This document shows, one piece after another, positions 1-4,991 of a stretch of DNA of 7,336 nt. The position numbers and the translations under genes are program-made. The stretch's first letter is position 1; the number at the start of each line of letters is the position of its first letter. Source of the DNA: Bacteroidetes bacterium QS_8_64_10. GTDB taxonomy: Bacteria; Bacteroidota; Rhodothermia; Rhodothermales; Salinibacteraceae. Below the pieces are notes generated by a model. That model did no database searches and was not told the DNA's origin. It saw only the letters and a list, made by a program, of their open reading frames with translations. Location: positions 1 through 7,336 of the forward strand of contig PXTQ01000070.1 in NCBI GenBank assembly GCA_003022505.1, in the 5' to 3' direction.

Positions 1-140
1 AGCGCGAGAAGGTGCGCCGCCTGCTCGCCCAGACCGACCAGTCGCGCTTCGCCCCCGCCGATGCTGACCGGACGGCCCGCGAGGCCGCTCTCAAACGCAC
101 GCGCTCGCTGATTGACGAGCTGGACGACGCTCTCTCCTGA
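1..140 (+). CDS. batD: C-terminal end of a BatD-like protein (partial)
   Basis: The gene enters from the left edge and is read in the frame whose codons start at position 3, ending with TGA at 138-140. About 45 residues are visible. They are charged and helical, with a short SRFAP motif followed by a helical tail ending DELDDALS. BatD proteins of Bacteroidota (Bacteroides aerotolerance, membrane-anchored) commonly end with an 'ARFAP/ARYAP' motif followed by a helix, and the next gene downstream looks like batE, so the order batD-batE supports the call. The family assignment rests on this short motif plus context, so it is an inference. The start, domains and membrane segments lie outside the window. 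The gap to the next gene is unusually long for a Bat operon. Confidence 0.55.
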   Translation, partial: REKVRRLLAQTDQSRFAPADADRTAREAALKRTRSLIDELDDALS

Positions 141-186
141 CCAGTTTTCCCGGAATCGCACGGCTGCCGAGAGGATCCTGTTTTTA

Positions 187-214
187 CCGCAGAGTACGCT
201 GAGAGCGCAGAGAG
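187..214 (+). repeat. 9-bp-period dispersed intergenic repeat, copy 1
   Basis: Three consecutive 9-bp units start at 188 (CGCAGAGTA), 197 (CGCTGAGAG) and 206 (CGCAGAGAG). Positions 187-212 match 4722-4747 at 23 of 26 bases, and both copies lie in intergenic DNA shortly after a stop codon. I recall similar 'cgcagag' phrases scattered through many environmental bacterial genomes, but no function can be read from the sequence. Confidence 0.75.
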
Positions 215-317
215 GCTTCGGGGAATAAAAGAAGGACGCTCTCATGTAGTGCGGTGTCAACCGTCATTTTACGTATTGAGCCGAGCGACCAGAAAACACA
301 AAAGCCGGCAAGTCATT

Positions 318-358
318 CCGCACTCGATGCGGGTGTCCGATCTGCGCTGCCAAGCGCA
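318..358. other. Two adjacent perfect hairpins upstream of batE
   Basis: CCGCA at 318-322 pairs with TGCGG at 328-332 around a 5-base loop. TGCGCT at 343-348 pairs with AGCGCA at 353-358 around a 4-base loop. Both lie in the batD-batE gap. The preceding bases (GTCATTCCGCA) recall palindromic intergenic repeats of the 'gtcattccgc' type known from other bacteria, but this is recollection. There is no T-run after either hairpin, so a simple intrinsic terminator is not supported. Confidence 0.5.
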
Positions 359-422
359 CAATCTCCGACAGTCTGACTGCTTTCGCAACAAAACCGACAA
401 GTCCACTGCCAGAAGTCGTCCT

Positions 423-1199
423 GTGGCTTTTTTCTACCGGCACTTTTTCTGGTTAAGCCTGCTCGCCGCCGTTCTCTCGGCTGCACCGGCGAGCGCGCAA
501 ATCAACGAGGCCGCGCTCCGAGCCTTCGAGCAGGGGAATGACCACTACCGCAGCGAGCGCTACGGCGACGCCCTCACCGCCTATCGAAAGGCCGACAGCG
601 CGGGCCTGACCGGCGCGGCGCTCCACTTCAACCGGGGCAATGCGCTCTACCGGATGGACCGGATCGGCCCGGCCCGCCTCGCCTACGAGCGCGCCGCGCG
701 CCTCCGCCCCGACGACCCGCGCATCCGTCACAACATCGAGCAGCTCAGGCAGCGCCTCGCCGAAACCATCCCGGAGCGGCCCGATCCGTTCTGGACGCGC
801 TGGTGGCAACTCGCCCGGAGCCAGTGGAGCGCCCTGCAGTTCTTTCTGGTGGGCGCGGCGCTGTACCTGGGCGGCCTCGGACTGTTCGGGTTCGGGCTTT
901 TTGAGAGCCAACGCCGCAGGTGGCGACGCCTGCTCGCCATCGCACTGACCGGCGGGGCCATCCTGCTGTTCGGAGCCGCCTTCCTGGCGTCCTGGCAGAC
1001 GACCCATCCCCGTCAGGCCGTGGTGGTGGCGCAAGAGACGTCGCTGCGCGCCCGGCCCGGCTCGTCGAGTGAGCGCACGCGCAAGCTGCACGAAGGCGTT
1101 CTGCTTCGCGTAGCGAACCATGACAGCACGTGGACGCGCGTCCGGCTCCCGAACGGCGAGACGGGCTGGCTGCCGTCTTCGGCGCTGGAGAGGGTGTAA
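423..1199 (+). CDS. batE: BatE-like protein: signal peptide, TPRs, two membrane helices, SH3
   Basis: The predicted protein has 258 residues and is probably inner-membrane anchored. Residues 1-25 form a signal peptide ending in ASA before QIN. Residues about 31-98 hold two TPR-like repeats, the second with the typical spacing FNRGNALY...ARLAYERA...RPDDP. Residues about 139-159 and 169-191 are hydrophobic helices with an Arg-rich loop (QRRRWRR) between them. Residues about 198-258 form a bacterial SH3 domain (SLRARPG near the start, GETGWLP near the end). This order matches BatE of the Bacteroidota aerotolerance operon, a presumed scaffold for the membrane Bat complex; the exact biochemical role is unsettled. 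The frame stays open back to 249, but the upstream codons run through hairpins and look non-coding. I chose GTG 423 because the signal peptide begins there; ATG 327 is the alternative. No strong ribosome binding site is visible at either. Confidence 0.75.
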   Translation: MAFFYRHFFWLSLLAAVLSAAPASAQINEAALRAFEQGNDHYRSERYGDALTAYRKADSAGLTGAALHFNRGNALYRMDRIGPARLAYERAARLRPDDPRIRHNIEQLRQRLAETIPERPDPFWTRWWQLARSQWSALQFFLVGAALYLGGLGLFGFGLFESQRRRWRRLLAIALTGGAILLFGAAFLASWQTTHPRQAVVVAQETSLRARPGSSSERTRKLHEGVLLRVANHDSTWTRVRLPNGETGWLPSSALERV

Positions 1200-1231
1200 C
1201 GGTATGAATGTATGGAGGTGTGGACGTGTTG
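1200..1231 (+). repeat. 8-bp-period array, purine-rich orientation (block 1)
   Basis: Four 8-bp units start right after the batE stop codon: 1200 (CGGTATGA), 1208 (ATGTATGG), 1216 (AGGTGTGG) and 1224 (ACGTGTTG). They fit ANGTRTGR. The array lies opposite the pyrimidine-rich block at 1293-1326. Confidence 0.7.
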
Positions 1232-1292
1232 CCGGAAGAGCGGCCTTCCCACCCACCAAACGATAGAAACTTGGTGAGACGCTAAAGCAGAA

Positions 1293-1326
1293 AGCAACGT
1301 CATCTCGTGTTAACTCGTCGACGCCG
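1293..1326 (-). repeat. 8-bp-period array, pyrimidine-rich orientation (block 2)
   Basis: Units read AGCAACGT (1293), CATCTCGT (1301), then GTTAAC with a 2-base insertion before CGT (1309-1318), then CGACGCCG (1319). The block resembles 2642-2665, with which it shares the exact 11-mer CTCGTGTTAAC (1304-1314 and 2645-2655). It ends 4 bases before the DUF4112 start codon. A possible GTG start at 1307 lies inside the array, which argues against using it. Confidence 0.5.
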
Positions 1327-1330
1327 CGAT

Positions 1331-1828
1331 ATGTCTGATCCCGCCGGTGCGCACAAGCCTGATAGCTCGCCTTCCAGCGCGGAACGGCGCGTGGAACGCC
1401 TCGCGTGGCTGCTCGACAGCGCCATCCGCGTGCCCGGCACCGAGCGGCGCGTCGGCTTCGATGCCCTCATCGGGCTGATCCCGGCGGGCGGCGACGCCGC
1501 CGGGGCGGTGCTTTCAGGCTACATCCTGCTGGAAGCGGCTCGGATGGGGGCGCCCATCCGGCTGCTTCTGAAGATGACCTACAACGTGGCCCTGGAATCG
1601 GTGGTCGGCGTCGTGCCCGTGCTGGGCGACCTGTTCGACTTCGCCTGGAAGGCCAACGAGCGCAACGTGCGTCTTTTGCGCAGGCACCTGGCGGATCCGC
1701 AGCAGACGCGCCACGCCGGACGCGGCCTGTTCATCACCGGCAGCGTCTTGCTCACCGTTCTCCTGCTGGGCCTGACGGCTCTCGGCGGCTGGGCGCTCTG
1801 GGAGTTGGGGCAGCTGGCGTTCGGGTGA
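1331..1828 (+). CDS. DUF4112-like small membrane protein
   Basis: The predicted protein has 165 residues. After a polar tail of about 20 residues it holds the two glycine/proline turns typical of the DUF4112 family: DALIGLIPAGGD near residues 44-55, and VVGVVPVLGDLFDFAWKANERN at about 91-112, which the family conserves as a 'P-x-x-GD-hydrophobic-D-x-x-W-K-x-N' signature. Residues about 132-158 form a C-terminal membrane helix. DUF4112 has no established biochemical function; the protein is probably membrane-associated. The frame is open from GTG 1307, but that codon lies in a repeat array, so ATG 1331 is preferred. No clear ribosome binding site is visible. The TGA at 1826-1828 abuts the remnant of an opposite-strand gene, so the two are convergent. 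The spacer from batE holds two repeat blocks, and co-transcription with batE is uncertain. Confidence 0.8.
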   Translation: MSDPAGAHKPDSSPSSAERRVERLAWLLDSAIRVPGTERRVGFDALIGLIPAGGDAAGAVLSGYILLEAARMGAPIRLLLKMTYNVALESVVGVVPVLGDLFDFAWKANERNVRLLRRHLADPQQTRHAGRGLFITGSVLLTVLLLGLTALGGWALWELGQLAFG

Positions 1829-1831
1829 TGA

Positions 1832-2003
1832 ACATCGACGTCGCATCGCCCTGCGCGGCAAAATCGACCTCCACGTTGAGCTTGCGGCTCCCGAGATCGA
1901 CGGCGCCGTGCCACGGTCCGGTGGGCGCGTCTTACGCGGCGGTGGGAGCGGCCAGCATGCAGAAAAGTACGGCGAGAAAGAGTGGGCGAGTCAGGTGAGG
2001 CAT
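1832..2003 (-). pseudogene. Remnant of a secreted protein gene with a nonsense codon at the signal-peptide junction
   Basis: Read on the minus strand from ATG at 2003-2001, codons 1-23 give a clean signal peptide (MPHLTRPLFLAVL, then FCMLAAPTAA). Codon 24 is TAA (1934-1932). Codons 25-54 then continue in frame as a plausible mature N-terminus: DAPTGPWHGAVDLGSRKLN followed by VEVDFAAQGDA. A single C-to-T change from CAA would make codon 24 glutamine, giving the usual A-A/Q cleavage site. The phrase 'G-x-W-x-G-x-[ILV]-x-[ILV]-x-x-x-K-L-x-[ILV]-x-[ILV]-x-F' resembles the N-terminal domain of some secreted alpha/beta hydrolases (GTW-x-G ... KL ... V-x-F), but that is from memory. Resemblance stops at about 1838, and the frame then runs into the antisense of the DUF4112 gene, so the rest appears deleted. 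It could instead be a chance reading, but the signal peptide and in-frame continuation make that less likely. Confidence 0.55.
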
Positions 2004-2070
2004 GAAGGTTTGGGCGAAGGGATGAATAGGATGAAATGGAAGAATGGACGAGAGAAAGAATGGAAGGCAA
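1998..2070 (+). repeat. 8-bp-period array, purine-rich orientation (block 3)
   Basis: Units include AGGCATGA (1998), AGGTTTGG (2006), two 9-base units beginning GATGAA (2021, 2030), GAAGAATG (2039), GACGAGAG (2047), AAAGAATG (2055) and GAAGGCAA (2063). The spacing is 7 to 9 and mostly 8. The left end overlaps the start codon of the minus-strand remnant gene. Confidence 0.6.
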
Positions 2071-2096
2071 ACTGTTCCCTGGATGTGGGTTATTTG

Positions 2097-2136
2097 CTCG
2101 TTCTCGCATCCTTTCGCTCTCTCGTTTTCACGTTCC
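2097..2136 (-). repeat. 8-bp-period array, pyrimidine-rich orientation (block 4)
   Basis: Five units: CTCGTTCT (2097), CGCATCCT (2105), TTCGCTCT (2113), CTCGTTTT (2121) and CACGTTCC (2129). Its complement partly matches block 3: ACGAGAG followed by AAAG and GATG occurs in both. Blocks 3 and 4 therefore form an imperfect inverted pair around 2071-2096. Confidence 0.6.
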
Positions 2137-2220
2137 GAGCACTACGAGCGCGCAGAACCGTGAGTTACGCTTCGGAAGGGTCCGCCCCCCGGCGCTCCAG
2201 GTAAAGATAGAGCGAACTGA

Positions 2221-2276
2221 ACGTATTGAAGCTCGGACGTATGAAGGTTTGAACGTTCGGAAGTTCGGAGGTGCGT
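2221..2276 (+). repeat. 8-bp-period array, purine-rich orientation (block 5, clearest)
   Basis: Seven contiguous units without slippage: ACGTATTG (2221), AAGCTCGG (2229), ACGTATGA (2237), AGGTTTGA (2245), ACGTTCGG (2253), AAGTTCGG (2261) and AGGTGCGT (2269). Most units begin A-N-G-T or a close variant and end in G plus purine. Confidence 0.75.
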
Positions 2277-2493
2277 AGTGCAAGTTCAAGCGGTCATTGG
2301 GATGTGGGGGAGACCGGTCAGGTTTTCGAGTGAAGCGGTACGCCGCGCCGTGCTCGCCCAAAACGTAGCGGAGCATACACACGCTTGTTCTTCGCCTTCT
2401 AAACCTGAACAGGTCTTTGTCCAATTTACCCATTGAAGCTGCAGTAGGTAACGTAGCTCAAGTTGTGCCTCACCCGAAACGACGTTGCTGTTT

Positions 2494-2514
2494 GACCGCA
2501 GACCGCGGGCGGCA
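2494..2514 (+). repeat. 7-bp-period array (block A)
   Basis: Three units: GACCGCA (2494), GACCGCG (2501) and GGCGGCA (2508). They align with the three units at 4807-4827, with 17 of 21 bases identical. Confidence 0.5.
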
Positions 2515-2577
2515 CACGAGTGAAGTGACTGATGGAAGGCGGAACAAACCGCGTCTCATCCTGGAAGCGACTCTCAC

Positions 2578-2612
2578 GGTCAGCGAACGGCGGTCAGCGG
2601 TCCGCCGTCTGC
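2578..2612 (-). repeat. 7-bp-period array (block B)
   Basis: Five units: GGTCAGC (2578), GAACGGC (2585), GGTCAGC (2592), GGTCCGC (2599) and CGTCTGC (2606). The consensus GGTCNGC is close to the complement of the GACNGCN units at 2494 and 4807, so this block is in the opposite orientation. Confidence 0.6.
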
Positions 2613-2631
2613 CCTCCAGTAGCATCCTGGG

Positions 2632-2697
2632 TTACACCTCACAACTCGTGTTAACGTAGACGCCTGCGAACCTCCACACGTACACACCTACAAAACC
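2632..2697 (-). repeat. 8-bp-period array, pyrimidine-rich orientation (block 6)
   Basis: Units include TTACACCT (2632), a 2-base slip, CAACTCGT (2642), GTTAACGT (2650), AGACGCCT (2658), GCGAACCT (2666), CCACACGT (2674), ACACACCT (2682) and ACAAAACC (2690). The consensus is the complement of the purine-rich arrays. It ends 30 bases before the sigma-factor start codon, so it may be transcribed as part of the leader. Confidence 0.65.
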
Positions 2698-2727
2698 CTC
2701 CCCACCCCAAACGCCACGGAGTGGCCC

Positions 2728-3285
2728 ATGGCCCAGTACGACTTCGACACCGCGCTCGTGAAGCGGGCGCAATCGGGCAACGAGCGCGCCCGCGAGCAGC
2801 TTTTCGGCCAACTCGAACCGCTCCTGCGGGCCTACTTCATCAAGCGCCTCGGCGAGCAGTCCGTGGTGGATGATCTCGTGCAGAACACGATGCTGCGCGT
2901 GCACGACGGGCTGGACGATCTGAATCGCACGGATCGGCTCAAGGCGTTTGCGATGAAGGCGGCGCTCTTTGAGGTGCAGGACTATTACCGGGGCCGCTAC
3001 GACGCGAAAGAAAACCTGTACGATCCCGAACTGCCGCCGGAGGAGCCGGGCGGCGGGGCGCCAGTCGAGGCAAGCGTGGACGTGGAACGCGCCCTCGATA
3101 CGCTCAAACCACAGGCGCGCCGCGTCATGGAGCTGCGCGAGCTGGGCTACAAATATAGAGAGATCGCCGAGGAGATGGACACGACGGAGGCCGCCATCAA
3201 GATGCGCGTCAAACGCGCCTTCGACAAGATGCGCGACGCGCTCCTTGCGGTGGTGCTGCTTTTGAGTCAAGCGCTCGGTGGGTAG
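2728..3285 (+). CDS. ECF-type RNA polymerase sigma factor
   Basis: The predicted protein has 185 residues, a usual ECF length, and acts in the cytoplasm by directing RNA polymerase to target promoters. Region 2 spans about residues 26-92: the DDLVQNTMLRVHDGLDDL core-binding helix at 48-65, then LKAFAMKAALFEVQDYYRGR at 71-90. An acidic, Pro/Gly-rich linker follows at about 97-115. Region 4 spans about 118-170 with the helix-turn-helix GYKYREIAEEMDTTEAAIK at 140-158. ATG 2728 is preceded by GGAG at 2718-2721, a good ribosome binding site 6 bases away. The protein ends with an unusual hydrophobic tail (ALLAVVLLLSQALGG). The next gene is a FecR anti-sigma factor, the expected regulatory partner, followed by a TonB-dependent receptor. 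The targets, probably including the receptor gene, are inferred from this arrangement. Confidence 0.92.
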   Translation: MAQYDFDTALVKRAQSGNERAREQLFGQLEPLLRAYFIKRLGEQSVVDDLVQNTMLRVHDGLDDLNRTDRLKAFAMKAALFEVQDYYRGRYDAKENLYDPELPPEEPGGGAPVEASVDVERALDTLKPQARRVMELRELGYKYREIAEEMDTTEAAIKMRVKRAFDKMRDALLAVVLLLSQALGG

Positions 3286-3364
3286 ACGTGGTCTTAGTGC
3301 TGTTTCGGACGACGAACATCAACATGGTATGACCGCCGTGTAATCTTCACGAAGCGGTATGTTA

Positions 3365-3427
3365 CCTGCAAAGCGTTCGGAGCGGCTTTACATGTGCAAT
3401 AGCAAAAACTGCGGCTCGCTTTGCAGG
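3365..3427. promoter_or_regulatory. 11-bp perfect inverted repeat in the sigma-fecR spacer
   Basis: CCTGCAAAGCG (3365-3375) is the exact complement of CGCTTTGCAGG (3417-3427), separated by 41 bases. It lies 80 bases after the sigma-factor stop and 83 bases before the fecR start. It could fold as a long-loop stem in the mRNA, or be an operator or a small element end. There is no T-run, so a simple terminator is unlikely. Confidence 0.5.
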
Positions 3428-3461
3428 CCGTGGCGTCTGTTCGAGCCGTTAAGGGGGGTTT

Positions 3462-3500
3462 ATGCAGAGCAGAAGTAATAGAGAAATCAGTCAATTTTGA
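3462..3500 (+). CDS. Possible 12-codon leader ORF before fecR
   Basis: ATG 3462 is preceded by the G-rich sequence AAGGGGGG (3451-3458), the best Shine-Dalgarno-like sequence in this spacer. The frame encodes MQSRSNREISQF and stops with TGA at 3498-3500, 10 bases before the fecR ATG at 3511. The fecR start itself has only a GGAG two bases away, which is too close for normal use, so this short frame may bring ribosomes to fecR by coupling. The peptide resembles nothing I know. It may be a chance frame. Confidence 0.3.
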   Translation: MQSRSNREISQF

Positions 3501-3510
3501 GCATGGAGCA

Positions 3511-4701
3511 ATGAAGAACAAACACGATCCGCTCGTTTTTTACGACGCCCTCTCGCCGGAGGAGCAAGAAGAGCTGCGCGAGGAGCTGGCCGACAACTCG
3601 GATCGCGCCGAGGCGCTTCGCATGTGGCAGGCGGTGCGCGCCGGCCTGCGCGAGCGGCTCCGGGAGCGCGTCCCGGACCGGCGCGTGCTCGTGCTCTACG
3701 CGCTGGACCACGCGGGCCGCTCGGACCTGCTTTCCGACGACGAGCAAGCGACGCTGGAAGAGGCGCGTCCCGACCTGGAGCGCGCCCTACGCGAGCATCC
3801 GGGTCTGGCCGGCGCAGTGCGACGCATCCAGCAGGATCAGACCGACTTCGAGGCCGTCTGGGACGAGCACACGAGCACGGAGACGCCCTCCCGCCAACGC
3901 GCCTCCGGACGACAGTCCCGGCAGCCCGCTGCGCGCCGGCAAGGTCAGCGGAGCGCGAGCACGTCGTGGCGGCGCTGGGCGAGCCGGGGCGCGCTGGGGG
4001 TGGCCGCGCTCGTCTTCGTGGCGCTGCTGGTTCTGCTGCTGCAACGCGACCGGGCCATGCTGACGGCCACTGCGCCCGCGAGCAGCACTCGCGTCGTCGA
4101 GCTGGCCGACGGCTCCACCGCGCGCCTCGCGCCCGGCGCTAAGCTCACCTATCCCGACCCCGACGAGTGGACCGTCTTCGCGCGCCGCGCTCGCCTTGAC
4201 GGGCGCGCCTTCTTCGACATCACGCCGCAAGAGGATCGCTTCACTATCGAGACGCCGACCGCCGCGGCGACCGTGCTGGGCACCAGCTTCGGCCTCGATG
4301 CGCGCGAGGACGTAACCACGCTGACGGGCGTGGAGGGCCGCGTGCGATTCGCCAACCGTGAGACCGAGGAGCGCGCCGTGGTTGTGAGGGGCGGCCAGCG
4401 GAGCCGCGTCGCCCGCAATGCGTTGCCGTCTACGCCCACACGGGCGAACATGAGCGAGGCGCTCGCCTGGACGAACCTGTTTTTGTTTCGCGCCACGCCC
4501 GCCCGCCGGATCGCCGAACGCCTCAGCTCTTTTTACGACGTGACGATCACCGTGGCGTCGCCGCTCGCCAATAAAAAAGTAACAGGCACGTTCGAGCAGA
4601 ACCGACCCGTGCGCGAGGTGCTCGGCGTGCTGGCAACCACGCTTCAGGCCGAGGTGCAGCCGCAAGAGGGCGGCGGCTACCGGCTCGTTCCGGCTGCGTG
4701 A
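3511..4701 (+). CDS. FecR-type anti-sigma factor with C-terminal DUF4974-like domain
   Basis: From ATG 3511 the protein has 396 residues. Residues 1-160 are cytoplasmic, Glu/Arg-rich and helical, and would bind the sigma factor; they contain no Cys, so this is not a zinc-binding anti-sigma domain. A basic stretch (about 132-159) precedes a single membrane helix at about 161-178 (GVAALVFVALLVLLLQ). The periplasmic FecR domain covers about 193-290, with VELADGSTARLAPGAKLTY and LDGRAFFDI, then TPTAAATVLGTSF, all family hallmarks. Residues about 330-396 match the DUF4974/STN-like end (ARRIAERLSSFYDVTITV, then VTGTFEQNRPVREVL, and GGYRLVP at the end). In related systems this part receives the signal from the receptor's STN domain. 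It lies between its sigma factor and a TonB-dependent receptor. The frame stays open upstream to 3421 with only TTG/GTG starts, and that part overlaps an inverted repeat, so 3511 is preferred. Confidence 0.9.
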   Translation: MKNKHDPLVFYDALSPEEQEELREELADNSDRAEALRMWQAVRAGLRERLRERVPDRRVLVLYALDHAGRSDLLSDDEQATLEEARPDLERALREHPGLAGAVRRIQQDQTDFEAVWDEHTSTETPSRQRASGRQSRQPAARRQGQRSASTSWRRWASRGALGVAALVFVALLVLLLQRDRAMLTATAPASSTRVVELADGSTARLAPGAKLTYPDPDEWTVFARRARLDGRAFFDITPQEDRFTIETPTAAATVLGTSFGLDAREDVTTLTGVEGRVRFANRETEERAVVVRGGQRSRVARNALPSTPTRANMSEALAWTNLFLFRATPARRIAERLSSFYDVTITVASPLANKKVTGTFEQNRPVREVLGVLATTLQAEVQPQEGGGYRLVPAA

Positions 4702-4721
4702 GGCGCGCTCGCCCTGTCTTG

Positions 4722-4749
4722 CCGCCGAGTACACCGAGAGCGCAGAGGT
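4722..4749 (+). repeat. 9-bp-period dispersed intergenic repeat, copy 2
   Basis: Units start at 4723 (CGCCGAGTA), 4732 (CACCGAGAG) and 4741 (CGCAGAGGT). The stretch 4722-4747 matches 187-212 at 23 of 26 bases, in the same orientation. It begins 21 bases after the fecR stop codon, much as copy 1 begins 47 bases after the upstream gene's stop. Confidence 0.75.
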
Positions 4750-4785
4750 TGCCTCGGTTATATAGGCTCACAAAAGTTTGTCCGC

Positions 4786-4827
4786 CTACTGACGACCGAC
4801 GCGATGGACGGCAGACCGCCGCAGGCA
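4786..4827 (+). repeat. 7-bp-period array (block C)
   Basis: The clearest units are GACGGCA (4807), GACCGCC (4814) and GCAGGCA (4821). CGACCGA at 4793 is a weaker earlier unit in the same 7-base phase. It matches block A (2494-2514) in unit and orientation. Confidence 0.45.
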
Positions 4828-4952
4828 GGCTCATGAGTCGTCAACCCTTAGTTCGCATTCAGTCTGTTGCGCTACACTCGAGTCGTAAAAGACGATGCGA
4901 TAGCAGTCGCAAGTCTTGCGCCGCATTGAACCCTGTTGCCTGCATCTCGTAG

Positions 4953-4981
4953 GCTGATCTGGTATGACACTTCAGATCAGC
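4953..4981 (+). promoter_or_regulatory. 9-bp perfect stem-loop just upstream of the receptor start
   Basis: GCTGATCTG (4953-4961) is the exact complement of CAGATCAGC (4973-4981), with an 11-base loop. It ends 10 bases before ATG 4992, so as RNA it would sit against the ribosome binding region, where the only weak candidate is GGGCAGTGA (4983-4991). It could modulate translation, or as DNA be an operator for a dimeric regulator. Which of these applies cannot be told from sequence. Confidence 0.5.
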
Positions 4982-4991
4982 TGGGCAGTGA

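Larger units (their letters stand above)
2004..2727. other. Gene-poor spacer of about 720 bases between the remnant gene and the sigma factor
   Basis: No convincing gene was found. Open frames here on either strand are short, have ill-fitting composition and run through tandem repeats. The stretch holds 8-bp arrays (to 2070, 2097-2136, 2221-2276, 2632-2697) and 7-bp arrays (2494-2514, 2578-2612). A minus-strand 18-codon tail at 2221-2165 (FSSLYLYLERRGADPSEA then TAA) has codon use like the real genes and may be a gene scrap. The promoter for the sigma factor presumably lies here, but I could not identify a convincing one. Confidence 0.6.

Noticed and set aside
1231..1249. Hairpin GGAAG/CTTCC after batE as a terminator
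   Set aside because: The stem is only 5 bp, it competes with an alternative GCCG/CGGC pairing, and no T-run follows.
453..1259. Long minus-strand frame of 268 codons across batE
   Set aside because: It is the antisense shadow of a GC-rich gene. It shows no domain and has low-complexity Arg/Ala/Pro composition, while the plus strand has a coherent domain order.
1908..2278. Plus-strand frames of 98 and 80 codons
   Set aside because: They run through the 8-bp arrays and over the minus-strand remnant gene; nothing protein-like remains outside the repeats.
2128..2433. Minus-strand frame of 101 codons
   Set aside because: Much of it is translation of the 8-bp array at 2221-2276, and it shows no recognisable domain or ribosome binding site.
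2448..2520. tRNA-like phrase GTAGCTCAAGTTG
   Set aside because: It resembles a D-arm, but no T-loop (GTTCGAA-type) or pairing acceptor stem follows at the right distance.
3787..4734. Minus-strand frame of 315 codons across fecR
   Set aside because: Antisense shadow of the FecR gene; its composition is typical of reading GC-rich codons backwards.
4770..4781. Short palindrome ACAAA-AG-TTTGT as an operator
   Set aside because: A 5-base arm is common by chance and nothing else supports it.
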